A stretch of 64,000 nucleotides of DNA from Orthonyx spaldingii. Taxonomy: Eukaryota; Chordata; Aves; Passeriformes; Orthonychidae. The DNA is taken from the NCBI GenBank assembly GCA_013397795.1, contig VZTJ01000752.1:1-64000 (forward strand), written 5' to 3'. The notes beneath the pieces are model-generated. The model had not been told where the DNA came from and did no database searches. It was given only the letters and a program-made list of their open reading frames with translations. Shown here piece by piece: positions 38,601 to 50,600 of this stretch (positions are counted from its first letter, which is position 1; each line of letters opens with the position of its first letter). Both the position numbers and the translations under genes were made by a program.

Positions 38601-41600
38601 TGACATTAAATACTGTTTCTCAGTCTCAAACAATTATTTCTTAAGGATAGAACAGACTCAGGACAGTTGACAGCAGCAATTTAATCATTTTATGGGAACT
38701 CTAACATTAAGCTCAAAACATACTATCTTTTGCTTTTATGAGTTTAATTTCCTGATTTCAAATCCAATTTTTTTCCTAAAAGTGCCTGATACCTGATACA
38801 TTCTTAAAGGAGTTTCTTCTATTTAAAGCTAATGGACAGATGTTATTTAAAATACAAAACAAAAACATGGCGCCAGTCTCATTTCTGATTGTTCCAGAAG
38901 AGACACCCAAGTTTGAAAAAGTCTTTTTCAACTGAAAACATACTCTTCAAGAAAACTCGACCACTTACAAGAAAAGAAAAATCAAAAATACTTCAAACCC
39001 ATAAAAGAACTTTTTACCATAAAATCCAATTTTAAAATTAACAGAAAGTTGGGAGTTTTTTATAAAATACTTTGAATAGTTCCAACTGCTGATTTTAATT
39101 CTCATCTTAAAACATGTTTGTGCAAAGTAACAGAAACTGCATTCATGGAGTGTTTCACTCACCACTGTCACTCTTCGGAGGGGCACAGCCCATTCTGCGT
39201 CTCAGATTGTGAGTTCTGGCTTCCGGAGGCTCAGTCTCAGTTTTAACATTGGTTGCCTTCAAAAACAAACAAACAAAAAAACCCCAAAAAAATAAGGAAA
39301 AACCCCTCAGTAACATCCTCAGCTGGAAGACCCTGGTTTGCCACTTGTGTTTGGGAAGGTGCTCACTGCCAGCTGATCTCTGGCCACCTGCCCAAGCACA
39401 GAGCGATGGGTTTGGGATCTCCAGCTGGCTCTGGGAGTCCCAACTAAACGTTTTCTAAGGTCCCTTCCAATGCGAACCATTTCATGATTCCCTGGTGTGA
39501 GACACAAACACCTCACTGAGGTACTAGGAGGGCTTGAAACTTGTAACCTGCCTCGTTCCAAGAAAAAGGCAGACAGATGAGAGTTGGAGAGAAACTCTGA
39601 GCACTTCAATTAAACTCGCAACCATTTGATACTTACACACCACTAAATCTAAACAGACACCTGGAGTTCTCAAAGACTTGTTTCAATTATTTACTAGCAG
39701 TTCAGAGAGAAATAATGCAGGGAGCAACATGGAAGATTTGAAAGCAAATCCTACAAAATGCCCATGCCAATAATGATACCAGGATTTGGGTTTGCTTTCA
39801 GTGGGGCCCATTAAGAAGCAAAGAACAAGGAACTCGGAGCTTTCACAGATTTTGTACTCCTGAGAATCAGAACATGCTCCAGTCTCTAAAGCAGGGACCT
39901 TTGCTAGTACACTGTTGTGGTTTGAGGCTGGTTAAACACCAGGCACTCAGGAAAGAGATCGCTCAAGGGTTCTTGAGTTGAGGTAAAGATTGTGAGAGAA
40001 ATACTTTAAGGCAAGACAAGGCTTAGTTTAAAACTGTAAGGTAAATTTATTAACAGGATCAGAAGAGGATAATGAGAAGTAAAGAATAAGTCTTTAAAAC
40101 ACCTTTCTCCCTCCCTCCCTCCCCTCTTTCTTTCTTTCTGAATAGGGGGACAAAACGTGGGGGGAGGTTTAGTTCATTTTGTTACCCAAGGTCTTTTATA
40201 GCTTCTTCAAGGAGAGGAGGTTTTCTCCTGTTGTACTGTGGGGTCTCTCCCATAGGAGACAGTTAGTTCTCCACGAACTTCTCCTGTGTGACTCTAATTT
40301 CATGAGCAGCAGCTTTCCCAACTCTGCTGCACGCGAGTCACTTGTCCATGGAGTGCAGTTCTTTACAGCTCCTTCTGGCAGCCACTCGCTCCAGCGTGCA
40401 CACTTTGATTCACAGGCGGTCAGTGGGCTCCTGCATCCCTTGCGGACTCCATGGGCTGCAGGGGACAGCCCTGCCTCACCACAGCCCTCACCTCTCGTGG
40501 GATCCATGGGCTGCAGGGCACAGCCCTGCCTCACCACAGCCCTCACCACGGCCGCAGAAGGAACTCAGCTTTAACGCCTGGAGCACCTCCTCACTCTCCC
40601 TCTCTACCGGCCCTGGTGTTTGCCATGTTGTCTCTCTCATGTGCTCTCACTTCTTTCTCCTCTCTGACCAAAAGAAAAACAAAGAAAAAAGAAAAGGACA
40701 AAAAAACCCCTGTTGTCCACAAACACCACTGCCAGCAAGTTCCACCAGTTCAAAGACTTTTGCAGAATTTTCCAGCACTGAAAGGTCTATTTCGTTCAGG
40801 TTCTGCGCTGGAGAATCGCTCACCAGGCCTCTGCCACCAGCCAGATGCCTTCTGCTGGCAATGGCAGCTGTGGCAGTGCTGGCGCTGCTCAACGCTTTCC
40901 TTCGTGTGGGCACCAGGAAGGAGAAGCTGCCGCCACCAGCTCTGCTCTTCTGCCCGCAGCGTGGCTGGCCCTGGCCCTGGCCCTGGCCACACAAGCAGAA
41001 TTTGCCGCAGGCTGTGCCTCGCTGCGGCGGGCATGGCCACGAACACCGCGCCACATCGCACTCTCACGTGTCCTGTCCCGGTCCCACCGCCGCTTTCCCC
41101 TAGAGGTGGCCAGGCTGGTAAGGCTGGCCATGGGCAGCACCGAGATGGCCGCGGGAAGCACCGAGATGGCCACGGGGCAGTGCTGAGATTGCTGCCGTTG
41201 CGCATGGCCCATGTCTCACTGCCCTGGGTCCCACTGTCATTTCTCTCCTCCTTTGTTTTAATTTGCTTCTTAAATATGTTATCACAGAGGCGTTACCAAC
41301 TTCTCTAATTGGCCCAGCAGCATGTCTATCTTCAGGGTTAGACAGAGATTGGTTCTGTTGGACACGGTGGAAGCTTTTAGCAGTTTCTCACAGAAGCCAC
41401 CTCTGCGGCTTTTTCTGCAACTGAAACTAGAATGTGCAAAACCAACACATACATCATGGAACTTCCAACACAGAATAATATTCTTCCATTTAATTCTTTC
41501 GTTTCTCCCCTAAAGTTTGGAGATGGTGTGAGAACAATTCTCAAACCACTCAGTGTTACGAGAGGTTTCTCCAACACTGTACTTTCCAAGGAAATGAGGT

Positions 41601-44600
41601 CATGCAACAAGTCAGTCACTCTCAGCCACTCTCTGAAGCCCAAAAGATGGGATGCGTGGCCCAGGTCAAAAGCAGGTCTGGACACAGTCTCAAGCACTCC
41701 AAGGGGTGGGACTGTTGTTCAGTCTGGGGTTTTTCATAGGCTTTGGTTGTTTGATCTGCATTTTTACAGAGCTGGTTTTGAGATTATTTCCTGATCACTT
41801 TTCGTGTTCTCTTTGCCCAAACATCTTCATCGACCAGGCAGAGGTCCCATTGCTTAAGATACACACCAGCAGAAGATGTTCACTGTGTGCAGCAGCTCTG
41901 CCTCAGAGCCAGCGTGCACTGAGTCTCAAGTGCAGGGACAGACCCCCAAGTTGTGCATCTTCAGCTCCTCTGAGCTGTGCCTCTATTTTGGGCTTCAGCT
42001 GAATCTTCACAAGAGCAGCTCCTGGTTTGGCCTGAGCCTTTTATCACATCAAGTCATCTCACTTTAACCTCCCCAACGTTGCTGTGGTCTTTCACACTGT
42101 TCTAGATCAAGCACCTAAAGCCTTTGCATTTCAAAACCAGCCTAGACAGTCATTGCCCTTTTCCTTTCTCATTATGAACATTTTCTCCTGACTGTTTGCT
42201 CACCAGGTAGGAAACGGCAAGGTAAAACTGTGTGTGTTTCACAACTGAAAACGAATGTTTATCCTACAGCCCATACTAACTTACAGGACTTCCCTGTGGT
42301 TCACATCTTCTAAATGTTTATGGTCAGCCTTTGAAAAGCAGGAAACATCAAACTGGCAAACATGAGAATGAATTTAAGATTCGCAGTTTAAGACACTGAC
42401 CTCGTATACCTCATTAGAGCACAATATTTGAGACGTGAACCAAACATTACTCTTTTGCAACCAGGTCAGTGCAAATGCCAACTGCTTGGAGCTTCGATGT
42501 TGAATAAAATGGATTTAATCACCTTCTCTGACTGCACTGACATGGAACAGCAAAGTTCACATTAACAAATCTTAACTTTGGGAAATTACTGTCTTAAAAC
42601 ACTACAGCTCCTAGCTAAGCCAGCCAATCCATGTTGCTCAATTCAGCCTTAGCACTGTGTGTTCCAGTTATGTTCTTAATTAAGGATTTTCTTTCCACAA
42701 AAATGAAGCGTACAACACCAGTGGTGCTTGGGGCAAGAGCTGAGAGGCTAGCCTTGCCTTTTGGCTAAGGATGAGCATTTGGTTTCCCCCAAAATGACAA
42801 AAATGTGTCCCCTTTGTCTGTGCCATCTGACACTACCACCAGAGAAACAGCTGGAATTTTAGTGTATATTTGTCCTGCTGCTAATTCTTAAGGGGTCCAT
42901 GAAAACAAGTATCCTTCAACCACAGGCAGATACTTCAAATGGAAAGTTTCAGCCCAAATTACTGAAGTTTGTTCAGAATTATAAATCCACTTGTAACCAA
43001 GTATTTGAGTGGAAATGCTTTAGAAACCCTTAATTGTAACTCATTAACTAAGCATAATTACAGGCAGAATTTGCAACAGCTAAGCTGTACTATTGGTACT
43101 AATAAAGACCAAGACCAGAACAATGGGAGTTAATAAGAGTCTGAAACAAACTGTGACCTTCCTAACTCATGATGTCACCACTAATCAGACCCTCTCCTGG
43201 GAATATCCTCCCCTACCCTTCATCTGCTCAAACAAAAGAAATAGGAACTCTCTGGAGATAGGATCATCAGGCTGGAAAGGCTGGAGCCAAAGTGTTACTG
43301 TTTTCCAGCAACAAAGGAGACACATGATCTACTAAAATATGTCTTCACAGAAGATACTGAGATATAACCAGTACATGTCATGCTTATTCCAAATAAATAC
43401 TGTTCCATAAGAACATGTAAGATTGTACAAAACTACACTGACTTGATGTTATATATTTTTCCCTTGTATTGCATGAGTAAATTAACACAAATCGATAGAA
43501 TTCAAGAGTAAAAAATGAAACACAACAATGCTGATGTTATAACCAAAATCTTCCCTGCACTAACAGCCGGCTTCAGCTCATGGGAGATGTACAGAAACCT
43601 CACAGCACATTTAGGGAATAAGTGCTGCTCAGAGAAACAACAGATCAAAGCTGCTTCATTTCCAGAATTTGCCACCTGTATTTTAATCTAAGAGCCCCAC
43701 AGTATCCACAAGCACGCTGAAAGCATAATCTGACTGTACACACTCAGAACAGCTTCCACAGCAGAGCCTCCCAGAACTCCGAACCTCAGTAACACACTTG
43801 TTAAAGTATCAGACAATTCTTACCCATGACTTAAGATTGATGCATTTTTAAGTGTTCAGGTACTCCTGACAAAAGTAAGCAGCTGTTCCTAGGCACACAC
43901 AGGCAGGGCCCTGCTCAGGGTGCCCCTCTCAGTTCACCTCAGGCGTCAGGCACGTGGTGCGGCGGGCGGGTGGGCACCGACTCTGAACCTCAGTAACACA
44001 CTTGTTAAAGTATCAGACAATTCCTACCCGTTCTTTATGACTGACGCATTTGTAAGTGTTCAGGTACCCCTGACAAAGCACACCCAGGCAGTGCCCTGCT
44101 CAGGGTGCCCTGTGCCCCTCTCAGCTCACCTCGGGCGTCAGGCGCTTGGCGCGGCGGGCGGGCGGGCAGCTCTCGGACGGCGGCACCGACTGCCTCTGGG
44201 GGATGTCGTGGGGCTTGTACTCCTTGTCCTTCGTGTCACTGCTCAGCTCTGGCTTCTGCAAGCACTGAAGAGACACCATTGGATTACTTCAGTTCTGCCT
44301 CCACTTGCAATACAAACTGTGTGGAACAATTTCCTGGCTCATGGAAAGAACATAGACAGGGCCCTAATAATTCCTGTGCTGAGTAAACAAACAGCGTGTA
44401 TGACCACGGTAACATTGCCTATCTGAACAAGGCACAAAATCACTTTTTCCTATCAGTTTAATGACTGCAATAGCCATAATAAAGGATCTTAAATAAAACT
44501 GAAGTCATCTTTTAAGTGTTAATGAGCATTAAACATTTCTCTGTGTGGAATACCAAGCCCAACTCTTCTGGCAGATGGAGTCTTTGCAGACTGGGTCACC

Positions 44601-47600
44601 AGCACTCTGGAACTGCTGAAGTGTCCTAAGGTTGAGTGGCTGTGATGCCAACATACAGAGCAACATAAAAGTAAATTACAACCTATCAAACATCCCTGTC
44701 CTAACTGAAATACAGCTCTGTACTACAAACAGTACAGGAGCTCCCTTCTTTCCATGTTTTGGAGAGGACAACTGCTGCATGAATTAAGGGCAGAAGGGAA
44801 AAGATGCAAGAACAGTTTTAGTTCTTTCAAGCTGCTGAATGAACACATTTAATTGCTGAAAACTGTGCATACCTCTGGCAAGAAACAGAATAATTAATGA
44901 CACTTCCCCGTTTGTCAAGCCACACAACACTCAGTAACAGCAGACAAAATGTAACAGTTTTTAATGAGTAAACAACAAATCCTACAGAAAGAAAAAATCT
45001 CATGTTGCCAGAAAGTAATTCATGAAATTGCTGGATCCACATTTCCCCAGTTCTGTTAGTCTGTTCCCATTGCAAGCATTTTCTCAGCAAGAGAGAGCAG
45101 TAAAGGACACAGAGAACCACTGCAGTGGTGTGAGGATGATGGTGCTCTATGTACAGCACAGAAAACAGACTTTCAGAAATAAATGACGGCCAGAAGGGGG
45201 GAGGGGAAGGAGGAAAAAGTGTTACTTTAGAAGACACGTCTATGCTGAAAGAATGGTGTATTTAACAAAAAACAGTATCAGTCAAGGGCAGCAGGATGCC
45301 ATTAACCATCGCCCACAGACGGTCCACAGCACAGATCAAAGAAAGCTCCAGAACTGCTGTTTGCTTTCAGACTGCCTTCAGTCTTAGACTTTGTAAACTC
45401 GAGACTTATACTCTGAAAGCAAATGGCTGACTTAATTTCAGCATTAAATACACACCACCACTCAACTCTGCAGAGCTCATGCACATGAGCAATGAGTCCT
45501 GGCTGATGCTCAAAGGTTGGGTCTGCAGCCCTACAGCAGCTGCCTCTCCACAAGAGCCTGGTCTCTTAAAGCTCCCACTGGCACAAGAATCACAGCATCA
45601 CAGAAGGGTTTGGGTTGGAAGGGCCTTAAAGATCACCTTGTTCTAAGGCCCTGCCATGGGCAGGGACACCTTCCACTAGACAAGGCTGAGACCCATCCAA
45701 TCCTGCCTTAAATGTTTCCATGGATGAGGCATCTACCAAAGATGAAAGATGATGTGACATCAACATCAGTGGAAGAAAGCAAAAAATAACTTTCTCAGAA
45801 TAGAAAATGGACAAGCAGAAAGAGCAAATAAGTAGGGAAAGGCTGAAAATCAGAGAACAGAAAAGACCTTGTATAAAATCTGGGTCCTTAAATCATTTCC
45901 TCATGTGAAACTCAAAATTATCAAGAAAAAAAAAGGAGTTTCTACTGCTTCTGATAATAGAGGACATATGATCCTTGAAAACAAAGATCTAAAAGGCAAA
46001 CAGCTTTTCCTAAACCAAAGTGTAAGGAAACCTTGAAAACCAACGGGTTGTGCCTCACTTCAGAGCAGTGCCCAAACAAACAAAACCCAAACCAAAACAA
46101 CAAACAAACAAAAAAAATCCCCAACCAAAAACCATAACACAAAACAAACAAAAAACCAACAAAACATCCCCACAAAACCAAATAAAATCAAAAACCCCCC
46201 AATAACAAACCCCCCCCCCAACAAAACAACCCCCCCCCAAATCCCACTAAAAAGAGCACTCACTGTTCTTGAAAAACACCAGAAGACATTTCCTAAATAA
46301 TGAGGTTTCACCAACTATTTAAGCACAAACATTTCCCAGTGCCTCTGTTACCCGAGGCAAAGGCAGTGGATTGGAATGGCTGTTAATTCACAATTTCAGC
46401 TGTACCAGGAGAACACCTGGAATCGTTAAGTTCTATGGATGAAAATTCCTCTGTACCTCCTTTACTCCTACACTGACCTGATCAACTGTCTTCAACCAAG
46501 GACACAGCTGCCACCTCCCCAGCCCTTCCCTCTTCCCAACCAGCCTTTGGCAAGGTTGAGCTTCTATCAACCATTCACCAGAAGCTCATCCCACACACTG
46601 TGATCATGACCTCGTTCTGTTCCAAGAAGATGGTTGCACACATGATCCTTGAACCCTCAGTGGTGGCAGAGAGCAAGTTAAAACCCATCAGCTGAAGCCA
46701 CAAAGCAGCAGCTCCTTTAGCAGACAAAGGACAAAGCAGGAATGGTCACAAGGCCTTCAGGAAGTCAAAAGACTGGGGTGGGGAAGGAATACAATTAATC
46801 TCCTCCAGGTTTAGACATTTATTAGTAATCAAATTAGCAGTAATTTACACAAAAGCCAATCAGTCAGGCTCCCTGTACTGGTTTATCTCTACTACACGTC
46901 CATGGAGGGTAACACCCACCAAACTCCAGAGGTGCTCATTTTTCTCCAGGAACAATGAAGGGTGCCAGAGAACTGTCTTACACTGAAACATCTTTATCAG
47001 AAGCAGAGACATATAAATCTTTGGAAATATGAATCCCACTAAGGCCACTAAAGCCTTAGTTTGGAAAAGAGACCAGATCCACAATTACTGAGTTAGCTGG
47101 ATTCACTGAAAAACCAAAGTGAGACCACTTCAAGCCCCCCAAAACGTAGCTGCACTTTACATCATGAAACATCTGGGCAATGCACTAGAGAAGATGGACT
47201 GACAGAACACTCTGGAGACCTCAGCTGATGCAGGGGACACTTTTCCCTCTGGGCATACAGTGTGACTCTCTGGATGACACACAGTTACTACAGCTGGGAA
47301 TGAGAGGTTCAGGTGGGTAAGAACCAGCACCAACAGGTTCACTGCAACTGCTCTGGAGACAAACACCCGAGGCCTGTCTAGTCCAATTTCAAGATAAGAA
47401 GAAAATAAATACCCCCTGTGGAGAGCTGCTTTGGGTATTAGAAACTCACTGGTTTAAGGAATTTCTGCTGTTGGACTGAACATGAGCTTTAATAAAAACA
47501 TGCTATTCCCCTCTGAACAGCTCCAGAGAGTTTCACTATTCCAGTATGTAGACAGAAATATCTCCAGCTGGAATATCTGTCAAAATAACTCCTGAAGCCA

Positions 47601-50600
47601 GTTTAACATGTATTGAAGCCACACAAACAGTTAATGCTATACACAGATCTAGATGAGATTAAAGTTATGGCACAGCCATTAGTGGAAACTACATAATTTC
47701 ATATTTTTGGCTTTAGCAGGAAAAAAGGCAATGAATATTTCAAGTACTACCAAATAAAGAAAAAAAAAATATCAAAAAGACTCAGTGAATGCAAGCACTA
47801 ATCTTGTCTGGATGATCACCAGAGCTGCATGAAGAGCTTCTCTCAACAGGCTGTTGAAGGAGGAAGCACATCTCCAACTGACAGCTGTCACACTGAACAG
47901 CTACAGCTTCTCCAAAAACACAGCTCAGGTGCTTAGATTCCCAGGAAAACACTGAACAGACACACAGTAATGGACACCTACACAAGAAGCAGCTGGGTAA
48001 GCACTACTTAATAAGAACATGTGACAGGAAGCCAAAAAGAATCTCATTTCACATGATACTCAAAAAATGTCAAACAAACTCACTTGAAAGACAACACTGT
48101 CAGGGAAAAAAAAATCAAATTCAAGTCAAAAGCGAGCTAAATCCAACATGTTTCTGGGAATTCTCTCAGGTCATTCAAAAATCCATGTCTGCCACATATA
48201 GGAGGGGAATATTTTAATTGCCTGGGGAAGGGAGGAGCTAAAAAAAATAAGTTAACCTTAGGTGCATCACTTGTCTAGAACTGCCTCCACATTGGTTTGA
48301 ACAGATGTCAAGTGCCCATTGCAAGACAGAGCTTGAAAAGTCATTTAAAAAGAAGCAAGTCCTCATCTAAGGAGGTTTTTCCTCTTCTAAAAGGGTTTAA
48401 TACTGAGCAAACCATGAAGTGAGTATTAACTGTGTGACAGATGCTCTCAGGAAATTTCCATTTCCAGGATACTATGGTACCACACTCACTGTTTTACAAC
48501 TTTTAATTAGCTCTTTCCCTGTGCAATGGCACCTCAGAAATATGGCAGCAAACACAGGTATAACAAACACAGATGCTCAAAAAAACTCCAAAGACAAATC
48601 ACAGTTTTCAGACCTAATACAAATGCTGAGTTTTCAATTAAATGCCTTTAGAAAATAGTGCTGCTTTCCATTACTTAACATGGATGCTTGAGGGAAGCCA
48701 AAATATTTTCGATCCTTAGCATGAAGATTTTTATCTTCAACTCTATTTTGTTCTTATCCTGTTTGCAAAAGACTCCTTTTTCTGAAGGTTCAGCACAATT
48801 TAGTTGTTCTTCACTGAGAAGTGATTGTCACTGCCTAAATAAAAAGTCTAATTCTAACCTCTCTGGACTTACATCAAATCCCTCCCTCATTTTGGTAGCT
48901 CTGTGTAAAGGCCTATGTTGATTTCTGTACACAGAGATATGCCTGTAACAGGATTAGGGCATTTATTGCTTAAAAAAGGTCAGCACTCCTGTCTTTGAAA
49001 GATCATCATGGAAAGAGCATTTCAAAGAAATAAAAATGGATGTTGGCAACTGCAACCAAGTTTGGTTTTCCAAATAAATGACTGCTGCTCTAAAAGAACA
49101 GACCTATTCCTCATTAGAGAGTATGTGGCCTCCACTCTCAATCAACCCTGAATTTTGGTTTAATGGCCAAATCAAAGATTGATGACTAGGAAGGATGAAG
49201 ATTTAAGCTTGGACAAAAATCCCAAGTCATGCTGTTAACATCACTACAGGAGCCAGGAAGCTTTCTGCAACTTGTCCCTCTTAGTGAACGTGCCACAACA
49301 CTGCCATGGCTTGGCACAGTCCCTTAGTCACTCTAGACATGTGACACAGACCCACAGCACTTGTTGTGGCAGAGAGATGGACCTGGAATGTTCCATGAAC
49401 ACAGCAGTACTTGGCATTACAGAAATCATTACAGGAAGTCTGAATGTCCCTTATCACGAGGCTTCTGTAAACTGCAGAGAGAAAATACCAACAGATACTG
49501 TTCAAAGCAGGAGCCAGAGGTCACCTGGAGGACTAATGCCCAAAACTTCACTTCTAATGAAAAGCTTGCCCATGGCTTTCTGAACTGCTGAACACGGCAT
49601 CTGGTCACCTGCATGACACCAAGCTTCACAAACATTCCAGAAATCAAAAGAACCCTCCCAGAGTGGCTGCTGCATTAACAGAACTGCAGCTGGTTTCAGC
49701 ACAGCTTACCAAGAGACTCGCTCCCGACTGGAACAGGTTGTAGGGGTAGAGGATTCGCTCGTAGTGTGCTCGGATGTGCGAGCCCACGGCTTTGCCAGGA
49801 GCAAAGCCCATCCTCGTGGCTATTTTGGTCCATTTTCTCTCCTTGCAAACTACATCAAATCCTCCTTGTTCTGCAACTAGCTAAAAAGTGAAAATAAAAT
49901 CGTCACATATTTAATGGTAAAATTACCAGTGTTTGAGAAAAAAGGCAGGACAATGTCCCAATTGACATTTTAAACCACAAAAATATAGATTAAAAAACCC
50001 CACACAACATCGAAGTTGTTTTAAGGCACTAACTGGCATATATAACACATAACCTATTCAGGAATTACAAACTTGTTGAATAACTTTACAAGCAAGTCAG
50101 CACCTGTGTTCCATGCTCAGCCTACTCTGAGAATTTATCTGGCTGCAATTTGTCACTTTGTATCCCAACACAACTTTCTAGCACAAGACACTCAGTTCTT
50201 TTCACTGGAACAAATGCTTTAAAATAAGCTCAAAAATTCCTAATAAAAACTACCCTAAACATAAAGAGAAAGAACATATCCTTTGGGTCAGAGAATTCCA
50301 TCTCTTACTATCAGTATACATGAACTTCTCCACAAGTTTAACAACTTTCATCCTAAAAGCAATTAGATTTTTTCCCTTCCATATTTCTAACGGAATAATT
50401 TTTTCTCTCTCTTTAGTCATTGTTCAGGAACTTTCTCCAATCAAGCTGAAGTTTATTCTTGACCAGTTTATACCCAAATTCAATTTTAAAGAAGAGATAT
50501 AAATTTAAGGTGATCTCCTAGCTCACAGGAAAACCTTCATGATAATGTATTACTTACTGTCTTCCCCTGATAATGTATTCTTACTTACTGTCTCATTAGC

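Larger units (their letters stand above)
44265..49709 (-). other. KDM5B intron 4
   Basis: About 5.4 kb. It holds a CR1 fragment (45585-45735) and a CA/A-rich low-complexity tract with C runs (46070-46245). The remainder shows nothing I recognise. Confidence 0.8.

Noticed and set aside
40342..41308. Plus-strand frames of 253 and 285 codons
   Set aside because: They lie inside the LTR-like block and its 55-bp tandem repeat. No retroviral protein motif is present.
43938..43981. Duplicated exon 5 end as an alternative exon
   Set aside because: It has a donor but no acceptor and a 17-base frame-breaking deletion, so it is treated as a decayed duplicate.
46055..46314. Minus-strand frames rich in Phe, Gly, Val and Trp
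   Set aside because: They are translations of the A/C low-complexity tract.
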